A stretch of 64,000 nucleotides of DNA from CAIJNA01 sp964516815 (GTDB lineage Bacteria; Campylobacterota; Campylobacteria; Campylobacterales; Arcobacteraceae). Each line of letters opens with the position of its first letter. Positions within the stretch are counted from its first letter, which is position 1. The notes beneath the pieces were generated by a model that searched no databases, had not been told where the DNA came from, and was given only the letters and a program-made list of their open reading frames with translations. Shown piece after piece: positions 54,098 through 63,837 of the stretch. The stretch lies in the NCBI GenBank assembly GCA_964516815.1, contig CAZEXK010000005.1, positions 19,313-83,312 of the forward strand, written 5' to 3'. Made by a program: the position numbers and the translations under genes.

Positions 54098-55402
54098 TTA
54101 TTTCGAAGAAAAAAACTTGTGGAAAAAACCTTTTATATTTCTTCCTTTTACTCTAGAAATATACAAATTACCTGATTTTACATCTCCAATAACAGTGCTT
54201 CCAGCTGCTATCATTGAATTATCTTCAATTGTTAATGGAGCTATAAGTTGGCTACTACTACCTATAAATACATTTTTACCTATATTAGTTTTATATTTCT
54301 TAATACCATCATAATTACATGTAACTGTTCCAGCACCAATATTAGCACCTTGGCTAATAGTACTATCCCCTAAGTATGATAAATGTCCAGCTTTTACACC
54401 TTGTAGGCTTGATTTTTTGATTTCTACAAAGTTACCTATATGAGTGTCTTGAATTGTACTTTGTGGTCTAACTCTTGCCATTGGTCCAATACTTGAGTTT
54501 TCTATAATGCTATTTTCGACAACACTTGATGTTTTTATAAGAGAGTTAATTATTTTACTATTATCAAGTAAAGTTACATTGTTTTGTAAAGTACTTTCTC
54601 CTAAAATCTCCACAGAATAATGTATATAAATAGTATGAGGCATATGCATTATAACACCAGCATTCATAAAATCTTTTTTAATTCTATTTTGATGTAAAAC
54701 TTCTGCTTGGGCTAAGTCATATTTTGAATTTACACCTTTAAAATTTTCCTCATTAACAAATAAAGGTGATACTTTTAAGTTTTGATTAATCGCTAGTTCA
54801 ACTAAATCTGTAATATAATATTCTTTTTGTGCGTTATTATTATGTAGTTTCGATAAGTTTTCATTCAAAAATTTTGTATTAAAACAATATATTCCAGCAT
54901 TTGCACTTGTAATATTTAATTCATCTTCATTTGCATCTTTTTGTTCAACTATTTTTTTCACATTGTTATTGTCTATTATAACTCTTCCATATCCATTAGC
55001 ATCATGTAAATTTAATACAGACATAACAATTGCACTATTACTGAAGCTTAAGAACTTTTCTAATTCATTACTTTGTATTAAAGGCATATCTCCATTTAAG
55101 ACTAAAGTATTCTCATATTTTAAATTCATACCCATAACTGCCCCTCCAGTTCCAGGATAATTTTCATGGTCTTGTATTTTATAATGCACATTAGAAAAAT
55201 ATTTTTGCATTTCATCTTGTACTTTTTGTGCTTGATGATATAAAACTACATGTACATCATCACTTAATTTTTGTGCTTCAAGTATTGAATAATAAAGCAT
55301 AGCTTGTCCTGATATTGTGTGCAATACTTTAGGAAGAGTTGATTTCATTCTTGAACCTTTTCCTGCTGCTAATATTATTATGGATATATTGTTATTTTTC
55401 AT
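54098..55402 (-). CDS. glmU: UDP-N-acetylglucosamine synthesis enzyme GlmU
   Basis: Bifunctional acetyltransferase/uridyltransferase that makes UDP-GlcNAc for wall and LPS. 434 residues: N-terminal pyrophosphorylase (IILAAGKGSRMKSTLPKVLH) and a C-terminal left-handed helix of hexapeptide repeats with GAGTVTCNYDGIKKYKTNIG. The MidA-like gene is just upstream. Confidence 0.96.
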   Translation of the reverse strand: MKNNNISIIILAAGKGSRMKSTLPKVLHTISGQAMLYYSILEAQKLSDDVHVVLYHQAQKVQDEMQKYFSNVHYKIQDHENYPGTGGAVMGMNLKYENTLVLNGDMPLIQSNELEKFLSFSNSAIVMSVLNLHDANGYGRVIIDNNNVKKIVEQKDANEDELNITSANAGIYCFNTKFLNENLSKLHNNNAQKEYYITDLVELAINQNLKVSPLFVNEENFKGVNSKYDLAQAEVLHQNRIKKDFMNAGVIMHMPHTIYIHYSVEILGESTLQNNVTLLDNSKIINSLIKTSSVVENSIIENSSIGPMARVRPQSTIQDTHIGNFVEIKKSSLQGVKAGHLSYLGDSTISQGANIGAGTVTCNYDGIKKYKTNIGKNVFIGSSSQLIAPLTIEDNSMIAAGSTVIGDVKSGNLYISRVKGRNIKGFFHKFFSSK

Positions 55403-55409
55403 TTCTTTC

Positions 55410-56417
55410 CTAGTTTTTTCTAAATATACAAGCTTTAAACCTATCTCCCATTCCCGTGGGTTCTAATAATGTTTTTATATTATTTGCTTCTTTTAAATAT
55501 GTTTTTTCATCAACATTATTGTGTAAAATTTCTAGCAAGTCTATAATACCAAAATCTACCAAAGCTTTTAGTTGTGTTTCATATTTGTAGCACATAGCAT
55601 TGTTTTTTTTGAAACATTCAATTAAATATGCAAAGTTTACATCATAAGTTATATCTGATTTTTTATAATATTCATTTAATTTTAACTTTTCATCAAATAA
55701 GGCATATACATTATGATTTTTATATATACGACATGAAAAATCATTTCTTGGATATTTTTCACCATAATCAAAACTTATAAATTCGTATTTATTAAAATTT
55801 TCATCTAAGGTTTTGGCAAACTCATTAAAACCAAAAGGTATTTCACCCTTAATTATTTTATGTTCTTCACAGATTTTTATTATTCTTTCGTCTTCACATT
55901 TTATAAATTGTATTTTGTCATCTTTTATAAATGCTTGTTGTAGTTGTGAATCTTTAGTATAAACAAGATCACAAGCAAATGCATCAAATATTTCATTTGC
56001 AATAAGTATAGCAGATTGTTTTTTTATGTCTTTTATACTATTGTAATGCTCAAGTTTGATAGCATCTCCAAAACTTTCTTTAAGATATTTTTTTTGCTGT
56101 ATTCTTAAATGTTCATATCGTTCAACTATTGAAAAAGTAAGTGTATTTAAAAGTTCTGGTTTTAGTGTATAAATAAATTGAATAATGTCAGCTATTAAAT
56201 AACCATGATGTGCACCAATCTCAACTATATTAGTATCTTGTGATACAAAACCTTCTTCAATACTAAGTATTATTCTTTTAGCAATACTTCCACCAAAAAA
56301 TTTACTAGTAGATACTGCTGTATAAAAATCTCCATTTTTGCCTATATCTTTGTAAGTGCTATAATATCCATCATCACCATAAAGCCAATCATCAAAATAT
56401 TTACTAAATTTTATCAC
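55410..56417 (-). CDS. MidA-like SAM-dependent methyltransferase (DUF185)
   Basis: The annotated frame can start at GTG 56450, but GTG 56417 gives MIKFSKYFDDWLYGDDGYY, which matches the usual family start. It overlaps the TolC gene end by 14 bases; neither has a strong ribosome site. About 335 residues, with FYTAVSTSKFFGGSIAKRI, IVEIGAHHGYLIADII (SAM site) and AILIANEIFDAFACD. The mitochondrial homologue NDUFAF7 methylates a complex I subunit, which is interesting given the nuo operon in this window. Confidence 0.82.
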   Translation of the reverse strand: MIKFSKYFDDWLYGDDGYYSTYKDIGKNGDFYTAVSTSKFFGGSIAKRIILSIEEGFVSQDTNIVEIGAHHGYLIADIIQFIYTLKPELLNTLTFSIVERYEHLRIQQKKYLKESFGDAIKLEHYNSIKDIKKQSAILIANEIFDAFACDLVYTKDSQLQQAFIKDDKIQFIKCEDERIIKICEEHKIIKGEIPFGFNEFAKTLDENFNKYEFISFDYGEKYPRNDFSCRIYKNHNVYALFDEKLKLNEYYKKSDITYDVNFAYLIECFKKNNAMCYKYETQLKALVDFGIIDLLEILHNNVDEKTYLKEANNIKTLLEPTGMGDRFKACIFRKN

Positions 56418-57585
56418 TATGTATTCTTGTATATAATTGCAGCAATTCACTTTGCTTTTCTATATCAAATATATCAATATTTAATTTTTCGTTGTTTCTT
56501 GAGTTTTTCAATACTTGAACATCATTTTTTGTCTTTAATCCAGCGCTTAAATATTCACGTGTTTGCTTTAAAAGTATATTGTAAGCTTTTATATTTTGTA
56601 GAGTTAATGCTACTTTTTTATCTATATTTTTTATTAATAATAATTTAGTGTTTAGAAATGTCATCTCTTTATATTTTGTAAGTTTTAATTCTTCTTTTGC
56701 TTTTAAATAAGCAATTTTAGAAGAACTAGAATCTGCAAAACCTTTAAAGTCAATAGGAATACTAACATCAAACCCATATACATCAACATCTTTATTTGTA
56801 ATATGATTTAATGTTTTATTATAATTCAAACTAACTACTGGTAAGTATTTTGCATTTGTTATCCCACTTAAATAATCCTTATTATTGATATCATATGAAT
56901 TTTTTTGTAAATTTAAATTATTTATTTGAAATTCTTCTTTTGTTAATAATTTTAGTTTTGGTAGCTTTATTTCATCATATGGCAAATGACTAATATTTTT
57001 CAAATTATTAATTAAATTGTCTTTATTAAATTGTAAGTTCAATAAAGCTAACTCATTTTTATTTTTAATTAATAGTGCATTATTTAAAAATGAAATATCT
57101 AACAAACCATTAAAAATAGATTCTTTTTTTATTTTTAAATCAATATTAGCATTTTGCAATAAATTTTGTTGTTGTGATATTTGAAGATCAAGTTTTTTTA
57201 TATTTAGTACAGTATTTAATGCTTGGGCTATTAATTGTTTTTTTTGAATATCTAAAGATAAATTACTTGACTTTTCTAATGATGAAGCATATTTAATGGC
57301 ATAATAAATCCCACCAGAACGAAAAATAGGTTGATTTATTGATAACATAGAATTTTTTGAAACACCAATTTCATTTCCTTGTATCACTTTATCACTTTTT
57401 TTGTATGAATATTGGTACATAATTGGATTAATCCAATCTTTGCTTAACTTTGAACTATCTTCTTTTATCTTTTCTTTTGATAGTTTATAAATCTTAGTTT
57501 GTGTAGGAGATAATATTTCACTAGAAAATAAAGTACTACTTACAAGAGTATTTACAAGTATAATATTAAATAATTTTAAGTGCAT
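56404..57585 (-). CDS. TolC-family outer-membrane protein
   Basis: 393 residues with a signal peptide (MHLKLFNIILVNTLVSSTLFS). Long heptad-rich helical repeats around about residues 100-160 and 290-390, with beta-strand segments between, give the TolC pattern in two similar halves. No inner-membrane pump or adaptor gene is adjacent. Confidence 0.8.
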   Translation of the reverse strand: MHLKLFNIILVNTLVSSTLFSSEILSPTQTKIYKLSKEKIKEDSSKLSKDWINPIMYQYSYKKSDKVIQGNEIGVSKNSMLSINQPIFRSGGIYYAIKYASSLEKSSNLSLDIQKKQLIAQALNTVLNIKKLDLQISQQQNLLQNANIDLKIKKESIFNGLLDISFLNNALLIKNKNELALLNLQFNKDNLINNLKNISHLPYDEIKLPKLKLLTKEEFQINNLNLQKNSYDINNKDYLSGITNAKYLPVVSLNYNKTLNHITNKDVDVYGFDVSIPIDFKGFADSSSSKIAYLKAKEELKLTKYKEMTFLNTKLLLIKNIDKKVALTLQNIKAYNILLKQTREYLSAGLKTKNDVQVLKNSRNNEKLNIDIFDIEKQSELLQLYTRIHSDKI

Positions 57586-57751
57586 TGTAAACCTTCTTAA
57601 TTTTTTTCATTATAGCGTATAATATATATAGTTTATTATTATATATTATCTAAAATAATTATAAATGCTAAAATATCTTTTCTAATTGTATATCAGATGA
57701 TGTATGAAACTGCATTAATTAATATTTAATTGGTTTTTATAGTTATAATCA

Positions 57752-58939
57752 TTATTTTAATGATTCAATTGCATGTTTTAATCTTTTAAAACCTTCATCT
57801 ATTTCATCATTTGTAATTGTAAGTGGTGGTAAAAATCTTAGTGTATTTTGTCCTGCTTTTAAAATCATAACACCTTCTTTAAAGGCATTTGCAATTATTA
57901 TTTGTAAATCTTTTTCTTCTTTTACTCTTAATCCCTGCATAAGTCCAATACCAACTGATTTTGAAAATATATCTTTATTGTTTTTATATAATTTTGTTAT
58001 TTTTTCTTGAAAATATTCAGTTGTTTGTTCTAGTTTTTTTGAATTTTTTAATTCTTCTAGTATATTACAAACTTCTAGTGCTGTAACTGTACTTAAATAG
58101 TTACCACCAAAAGTGCTTCCATGATCTCCTGGTACTAGCAAATGTTTAAGAGTAGTTAAAACTACTCCAATAGGAACACCACCAGCAAGTCCTTTTGCCA
58201 TAGTTACAATATCTGGACTTATATTATATAAATTTGAACATAAAAACTCACCGGTTCTATATGCTCCTGTTTGTACTTCATCAACTATTAGTAATATTTC
58301 ATTCTTTTTTAAAAAAACTGCTAAATCTTGCACTTCTTTTTTATTAAAAGGTTGAACTCCACCTTCTCCTTGAACTAATTCAATCATAACGGCAACTGTA
58401 TGTTCATCAATTGAAGTATAAATATCTTTTATAGTAGCGTCATATGAAAATCCATCAGGATAAGGAGAAAATGAAACTTTATGCATATCATCTTGTCCTG
58501 AAGCTTTAACCGTAGTTATAGTTCTACCATGAAATGAATTTTTTAACGTTATTACTTTGTATTTTTTACTATCAAATTTTTCTTGTCCATATTTTCTAGC
58601 TATTTTAATAGCACCTTCATTGGCTTCAGCACCTGAGTTTGAAAAAAAACAAGCCATATCGTATTTTGATAGTTCTACTATTTTTTTTGCTAATAATGCT
58701 TGTGGTTCTATTGCATATATATTGGATATATGTGTTATATTTGATACTTGCTTATGAATAACATCAGCAACACTTTTATTACCATGACCTACAGATACAA
58801 CGCCAATTCCAGAAGTAAAATCTATATATTTTTTGTTATGCTCATCAAATAGTGTAGCATTTACACCTCTTTTAAAATTTACATAATTTTTATTATAAGT
58901 ATTTAAAACATATTGTTTGTCTATATTTTCTAAATCCAT
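57752..58939 (-). CDS. argD: Acetylornithine aminotransferase
   Basis: PLP enzyme of arginine synthesis. 395 residues with FTSGIGVVSVGHGN, FFSNSGAEANEGAIK, LIVDEVQTGAYRTG and the PLP lysine in MAKGLAGGVPIG. Single gene. Confidence 0.93.
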   Translation of the reverse strand: MDLENIDKQYVLNTYNKNYVNFKRGVNATLFDEHNKKYIDFTSGIGVVSVGHGNKSVADVIHKQVSNITHISNIYAIEPQALLAKKIVELSKYDMACFFSNSGAEANEGAIKIARKYGQEKFDSKKYKVITLKNSFHGRTITTVKASGQDDMHKVSFSPYPDGFSYDATIKDIYTSIDEHTVAVMIELVQGEGGVQPFNKKEVQDLAVFLKKNEILLIVDEVQTGAYRTGEFLCSNLYNISPDIVTMAKGLAGGVPIGVVLTTLKHLLVPGDHGSTFGGNYLSTVTALEVCNILEELKNSKKLEQTTEYFQEKITKLYKNNKDIFSKSVGIGLMQGLRVKEEKDLQIIIANAFKEGVMILKAGQNTLRFLPPLTITNDEIDEGFKRLKHAIESLK

Positions 58940-59018
58940 TTTTAATTCCTATTTTATTTATAAATAAGATTATAGCAAAATGTTAATTATACTCTATAAA
59001 ATGTACTGAGATAAATTA

Positions 59019-59078
59019 TTACATTGGAATTTCAAGTATAAATTTAGCTCCATTATTTGTATTTTTTACGCTTATTTT
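59019..59078 (-). pseudogene. C-terminal remnant of a histidine kinase
   Basis: On the minus strand a short frame reads KISVKNTNNGAKFILEIPM and then a stop. This is the typical end of a HATPase_c domain. An in-frame TGA just upstream and the absence of any further kinase sequence show that only about 20 codons remain. Confidence 0.5.
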
Positions 59079-59143
59079 TCATTAAATCTAAAGTAGCGTT
59101 ATAAAATAATTATATTGTAACTAGTATGATAAGTAAATAATAT

Positions 59144-60253
59144 TTAAGAAATAGTGATATGTGTAATTTCACTTTTTGTTCCAAGCCTCATAGCTGGACC
59201 CCAAAATCCAGTGCCCTGGTTTATGTATATTTGAAGGTTTTTATTATGCTGGTGTAAGCCTTTTACGTATGGTTGTTGTAGTTTCACTAATTGATTAAAA
59301 GGTACAATTTGACCTCCATGTGTATGTCCACTTAAAATCAAATCAACTCCCAATTTTACTTCATGTATAAACTTAGGTTGATGAGCTAAAAGTACCGTGG
59401 GTGAATTTTGTTTATTTTTTAAAGCTTTTTTAATATCTGGTTGAAAATGATTGGCTCTATAACCAAATAAATCATACACACCAGCTAGATTAAAACCATT
59501 ATTTTTTTCACCTATATAAATATTTTCATTTTCTAGTACTTTTATTCCTAATTGTTTTACTGCATTTATGCTATGTTGTATACCGTAAAAATACTCGTGA
59601 TTTCCCACTATATAATATGTACCATATTTACTTTTTATGTTTTTTAATTCATTTAAAGCTTCTTTTGCATCACTTACATTTGTATCAATTAAATCACCAG
59701 TAATTACAACTATATCAGCATTAAGAGTGTTTATTTTTTCCACTATGGTTTTAATAAATTTTTTATCTATTAGTTTTGAAATATGAACATCACTTATTTG
59801 TATTATCTTATATGGCTTTTTCAAATTTTTTATTTTAATACTTACATCTTTTACTTCAAAATACCTTGCATTAAAAATAGACTTTATACTCAAAGAACTG
59901 AGTAAACCAATACTAATAAAAGCAAGCGATTTTTTTATAAATCCTCTTCTTTTATTTGATATCTTTATCTTTGTAATACTTACATTTAAAATATCAAATA
60001 TCACAGATATAACAAAAAATATAAATGTAATACCAATACTTAAAGTACTAATAAAATGTAGTATGTAAGGTAAATCAATTAAAAACCTTCCACTTAAAAA
60101 AAGTAAAATTCCAAAATAATTTAAAAGTAAAAATAATTTTAAAAAAAGTTTTATATTATTATTGAGAGAGATTTTTTGTACAAATCTTTTATAAATATAT
60201 AAATTAAGTAGAAAAAACAATATAATAAAAATTGCTGAAAATATTATTTGCAT
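59144..60253 (-). CDS. Membrane metallophosphoesterase (YaeI-like)
   Basis: 369 residues with four N-terminal membrane helices (within about 1-130) and a calcineurin-like domain showing all metal motifs: QISDVHIS, VITGDLID, VGNHEYFYG, LLAHQP and LSGHTHGGQI. Related YaeI proteins act on membrane-linked phosphate esters such as UDP-diacylglucosamine. Substrate here unknown. Confidence 0.85.
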   Translation of the reverse strand: MQIIFSAIFIILFFLLNLYIYKRFVQKISLNNNIKLFLKLFLLLNYFGILLFLSGRFLIDLPYILHFISTLSIGITFIFFVISVIFDILNVSITKIKISNKRRGFIKKSLAFISIGLLSSLSIKSIFNARYFEVKDVSIKIKNLKKPYKIIQISDVHISKLIDKKFIKTIVEKINTLNADIVVITGDLIDTNVSDAKEALNELKNIKSKYGTYYIVGNHEYFYGIQHSINAVKQLGIKVLENENIYIGEKNNGFNLAGVYDLFGYRANHFQPDIKKALKNKQNSPTVLLAHQPKFIHEVKLGVDLILSGHTHGGQIVPFNQLVKLQQPYVKGLHQHNKNLQIYINQGTGFWGPAMRLGTKSEITHITIS

Positions 60254-60323
60254 TAGAGTACCTTCTAAAATAAATGACAGTATATATACATTTTAGTTAT
60301 AATAAACAAAAAACAAAAAATTA

Positions 60324-61901
60324 ATGAAAAAACTAAATATAAAACAAATTGAACAAGAACTTTTAAATAGAGTTAAAAATGATGAATATAAAACACTAAA
60401 AGACATGCCAAGTCCAGATGGTTTTAAAGATATGAAAAAAGCTACGCTAAGAATAGTGCAAGCATTAAAAAATGACGAAACAATAAATATTGTTGGTGAT
60501 TACGATGCTGATGGTGTTAACTCTACTGCTATTATGATTGAGTTTTTTAATAAAGCTATTGGAGTTGAAGTAAATCATATAATTCCAAATAGATTTGAAC
60601 ATGGTTATGGTGTTAGTGAAAAAATACTAGAATTGATATACGATGGTATCATTATAACAGTAGACAATGGAATATCAGCAGTTAATCCAGCTAAAATTTG
60701 TAAAAATAGAGGACTTGATTTAATTATAACAGATCATCATACAGTTGGTGAAATTTTACCTGATGCTTACGCCATAATAAATCCAAAACAAGAAGATTGT
60801 AATTTTGCTTTTAAGGAAATATGTGGGGCTCATGTAGCTTGGTATTTGTGTGCTAGCATTAAAAAAGAATTAAATTTAAAGTACAACCTTATGGAATTAT
60901 TTGATTTTTTAACAATAGCTATAGTTGCTGATATTATGCCTATGGTTTCTCTAAATCAAACCATAGTTAAGAAGGGATTAAAAGTATTAGGAATATCACA
61001 AAGACCTTCAATAGTTGCACTTAGAGAAAAATTTGGTTTTTCTAATATTATAACAGAAGAAGATATAGGATTTAAAATAGCACCACTTATAAATTGTGCA
61101 GGTAGAATGGAAGATGCAAGTTTAGCTTTAGAATTTTTACTTTCTTATGATGAATATGAAGCAAATGAACATTTGGATTATTTAATACAATTAAATGATA
61201 AAAGAAAACAAGAACAGCAAAGTATATATGAAGATGCAAAAACTCAAGTTAATGATGATGATGAGGTTATTGTTGTTGCAAGTGAAACATGGAATGAAGG
61301 TATTGTTGGTATAGTAGCTTCAAAATTATGTGATAAATACAAAAAGCCGTCTTTTGTATTTAAAATAAATAGCACCGTAGCAAAAGCTAGTGCTAGATCG
61401 GTTGCTAATATAAATTTACATGAGTTAATTACAAAAGTAAAAGATAATACTATAGGTTTTGGGGGACATAAAGGCGCTGCTGGATTAATTGTAAAAACTG
61501 CATTATTAGATGAATTAAGAGTTAATCTAAATAATGCTTATAAACAATTACCTGTACAAGATAAAATACTTATAAACGATACTCTTTGTGCACTAGAATT
61601 ACATGATGTTGGATACAATTTATTTAATATGATTAATTCTTTCAAACCTTTTGGTTTAGAAAATCCACCACCTATTTTCTATTTTGAAAATATAAATATA
61701 ATTAGTGTTAATAAGATGGGTAAAAATAAAGAATTTAAAAAATTAGTTTTAAGTAATAATAAAATAAATATTGATTTGATTATATTTACTGAAGTTCAAG
61801 AATTATATGCAGGTGATAAAATATCTTTTAGTGCTAGTATTAATGAAAATAAGTATAACAATAATACAACATATAATCTTATGTTAAAAAATATTTATTA
61901 A
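60324..61901 (+). CDS. recJ: Single-strand-specific exonuclease RecJ
   Basis: 5'-3' single-strand DNA exonuclease for recombination and mismatch repair. 525 residues with IVGDYDADGVNSTA, ITVDNGISA, LIITDHHTVGE and the DHHA1 region IGFGGHKGAAGL. Shorter than E. coli RecJ (about 577). Single gene. Confidence 0.94.
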   Translation: MKKLNIKQIEQELLNRVKNDEYKTLKDMPSPDGFKDMKKATLRIVQALKNDETINIVGDYDADGVNSTAIMIEFFNKAIGVEVNHIIPNRFEHGYGVSEKILELIYDGIIITVDNGISAVNPAKICKNRGLDLIITDHHTVGEILPDAYAIINPKQEDCNFAFKEICGAHVAWYLCASIKKELNLKYNLMELFDFLTIAIVADIMPMVSLNQTIVKKGLKVLGISQRPSIVALREKFGFSNIITEEDIGFKIAPLINCAGRMEDASLALEFLLSYDEYEANEHLDYLIQLNDKRKQEQQSIYEDAKTQVNDDDEVIVVASETWNEGIVGIVASKLCDKYKKPSFVFKINSTVAKASARSVANINLHELITKVKDNTIGFGGHKGAAGLIVKTALLDELRVNLNNAYKQLPVQDKILINDTLCALELHDVGYNLFNMINSFKPFGLENPPPIFYFENINIISVNKMGKNKEFKKLVLSNNKINIDLIIFTEVQELYAGDKISFSASINENKYNNNTTYNLMLKNIY

Positions 61902-62278
61902 AAATAATTGAATTAAACTTTTTTAACACTTATTTTTTACTATATGTCAATTCATAAATAGCATTTCAATTGTAAAACATATACACTCTACTTCACATAG
62001 GGGATTGAGTAAAAGTTTGAAGATTAATTTAGTAGATTTTTATTTGGTGAATTATAAGAAAATGTATAAAAGTAAAGATTCATACATTGGTGTGTAAATT
62101 ATAAATTACTTTATAGCCTTTTCATAGTATTTTTTAAGAAGCCTTGAATATATTAACAATAAAACATGGCTAAGATATTGTTAATCTAAATTTGTTATGC
62201 TTGATATATTAGGAGACATATGGCATTATCAAGACTTCTTAAAAAATATATGAAATAAATGTGCAATAAGCACATTTA
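61902..62278. other. Intergenic region between recJ and the flavodoxin operon
   Basis: 377 bases. An open frame of 57 codons without an ATG start and without a recognisable product covers 61927-62097. The right half holds the inverted-repeat element. No tRNA or terminator is recognised. Confidence 0.5.
62130..62246. repeat. 117-bp inverted-repeat element with internal hairpin, flanked by TA
   Basis: Terminal 18-bp inverted repeats match 17 of 18 (62130-62147 and 62229-62246; left arm TTTTTTAAGAAGCCTTGA). TA lies directly outside both ends. Inside, a 9-bp hairpin pairs 62152-62160 with 62177-62185. No open frame is inside. It may be a small miniature-transposon-like element with TA target duplication, or a structured RNA with a three-way junction. 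Confidence 0.5.
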
Positions 62279-62473
62279 CTATTTAATTATTTGTATTTCA
62301 AAATTTGATTCAAACTTATGTTGAATTTTATTTTTATCTAATAAATATTGAATATCCAAAAATTCATCAATATTTACATCTTCATTTGATTTTAAATTAA
62401 TAACTCTATTTTTTTCTTTATCAAAAGCAAATGTTTCGTACATATTAATTTTATTTATTACTTGTTCTGCCAT
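62279..62473 (-). CDS. Small protein, unknown
   Basis: 64 residues starting MAEQVINKINMYETF, with AAAGGT ahead of the ATG. No cysteine or membrane segment. It lies 9 bases after the flavodoxin gene and is probably in the same operon, so it may act in iron limitation. No family recognised. Confidence 0.6.
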   Translation of the reverse strand: MAEQVINKINMYETFAFDKEKNRVINLKSNEDVNIDEFLDIQYLLDKNKIQHKFESNFEIQIIK

Positions 62474-62482
62474 GTTTTACCT

Positions 62483-62983
62483 TTATAATATTTCATTTCT
62501 AATTTCATTACACCATTTATTGATTCTAGCATTGCTTAAGTCATATTGATTATCTTGATCAATTGATAATCCTAGAAACTTATTATCAATTACTGATTTT
62601 GATTCATTATAACAATAGTCATCATCTATATCAAAACTACCAATAACATTAGCACCATTATTAGTAACATTTTCATATATTTCATACATTGCATCTACAA
62701 AATAATCACCATAACCATCTTGATCCCCTAAACCGAATATAGCCACAGTCGTACCTGTAAAATCAATTTTTGCAAAATCTTCAATCACATCGTCCCAGTC
62801 ATCTTGAAGCTCACCTTCTCCCCATGTAGATATTCCAAATATAAGTTTGTCATATTCTTTTATTTTATTTAATCCAGAATCTGAAATATCAAAAATCTCT
62901 ATATCACTAAGTTCTTTTGATATTAATTCTGCTATATCTTGTGTATTTCCTGTATTACTAGCATAAAATATTGCTGTTGCCAT
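62483..62983 (-). CDS. fldA: Flavodoxin
   Basis: Long-chain flavodoxin. 166 residues with FYASNTGNTQDIAE (FMN phosphate loop), ISTWGEGELQDDWDD and the loop IFGLGDQDGYGDYF. In Campylobacter and Helicobacter flavodoxin receives electrons from 2-oxoacid oxidoreductases and may reduce complex I. It overlaps the upstream unknown gene by 26 bases. Confidence 0.93.
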   Translation of the reverse strand: MATAIFYASNTGNTQDIAELISKELSDIEIFDISDSGLNKIKEYDKLIFGISTWGEGELQDDWDDVIEDFAKIDFTGTTVAIFGLGDQDGYGDYFVDAMYEIYENVTNNGANVIGSFDIDDDYCYNESKSVIDNKFLGLSIDQDNQYDLSNARINKWCNEIRNEIL

Positions 62984-63407
62984 TACATTTACCTTTTTTA
63001 TTTTTTTTTAAGTCATTTAGTGAATATGGTATAAGTTTAACCATATAATCACTACAAGCAAGATGTTCTAAAGAACTTAATTTAACTTGAATATGTTTAT
63101 CGAAGTTATTATTTTTTGGATAAACAAAATAAATATACGAAAAATCGCCTTTACTTATTATAGTTTTTGCCATTTCGATTTCATCAGTAATATCTATATT
63201 TTTTTTATCCATGTCTTTACAAATTGGTATTACTTTTATACAAGGATGATTACTTAACAATATATCTACACTATTGTGTGTTCTATCTACAAATCTATTT
63301 TTAGTATTTCTTGAAATTTTATTATAAACATAATTTAAAAAACTATTTTTATATTGATTTTCCAATCCATAATTATTTAGTACATTTTGACAATCATTAA
63401 AACTCAT
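62958..63407 (-). CDS. Hypothetical protein upstream of fldA
   Basis: 149 residues from ATG 63407 with GAGG upstream; an in-frame ATG at 63419 lies within the preceding gene. It starts MSFNDCQNVLNNYGLENQY and has no signal or membrane segment. As I recall, Campylobacter has a comparable hypothetical gene before fldA (Cj1383c). The gene order suggests a link to iron or flavodoxin use. Confidence 0.7.
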   Translation of the reverse strand: MSFNDCQNVLNNYGLENQYKNSFLNYVYNKISRNTKNRFVDRTHNSVDILLSNHPCIKVIPICKDMDKKNIDITDEIEMAKTIISKGDFSYIYFVYPKNNNFDKHIQVKLSSLEHLACSDYMVKLIPYSLNDLKKNKKGKCNGNSNILC

Positions 63408-63408
63408 A

Positions 63409-63744
63409 TTAATCCTCATTTACACATTGAGTATAAGCATAACAATCTTTACAATTTTCAATGCCCATTACTTTTATATATTCTTTATATATACAAACTG
63501 CACTTGATTTAGAATATACAAGTTGTATTTTTCTTTTTTTTGATTCAGTTTTGAAATGTTTCATTGTATTGTGATTTAGGTATGTAGTTAACATAACAAT
63601 ACATGATATATCTTTTGGAATTATTTTTTTACATGTGCTAGCTTTTTTTCTAGCATCCCAATGCATTATTTTTTTAGCTCCAAGAGAATATAATACTTCA
63701 CTTATTCCTAAAATTTTATCTCCTCCTATAATTAAAACACTCAC
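63409..63744 (-). CDS. DUF2325 protein
   Basis: 111 residues from GTG 63744 with AAGGAG 7 bases upstream. MSVLIIGGDKILG near the start and KIMHWDARKKAS match the DUF2325 pattern. A CKDCYAYTQC segment near the end may bind metal or hold a cluster. First gene of the four-gene flavodoxin operon. Confidence 0.75.
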   Translation of the reverse strand: MSVLIIGGDKILGISEVLYSLGAKKIMHWDARKKASTCKKIIPKDISCIVMLTTYLNHNTMKHFKTESKKRKIQLVYSKSSAVCIYKEYIKVMGIENCKDCYAYTQCVNED

Positions 63745-63758
63745 TTCTCTACTCCTTA

Positions 63759-63775
63759 TTGATAACAGTTATTGA
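63759..63775. promoter_or_regulatory. Fur-box-like palindrome 1
   Basis: TTGATAACAGTTATTGA is a near-perfect 8-1-8 inverted repeat close to the Fur consensus TGATAATnATTATCA, 15 bases before the DUF2325 start. Iron-dependent repression is inferred. Confidence 0.55.
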
Positions 63776-63822
63776 TATCAGAATTGAAGTATAACCAAGT
63801 AAACTTAATTAATTATTAATAA

Positions 63823-63837
63823 TGATAATTGATATCA
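63823..63837. promoter_or_regulatory. Fur-box-like palindrome 2
   Basis: TGATAATTGATATCA matches the 7-1-7 Fur pattern in 5 of 7 arm pairs and lies about 80 bases upstream of the operon. A TATACT -10 box for the operon could lie between the two boxes (63793-63788, minus strand). Confidence 0.5.

Noticed and set aside
61927..62097. 57-codon open frame after recJ
   Set aside because: No ATG at its start, ribosome site too close to the only TTG, and no recognisable product.
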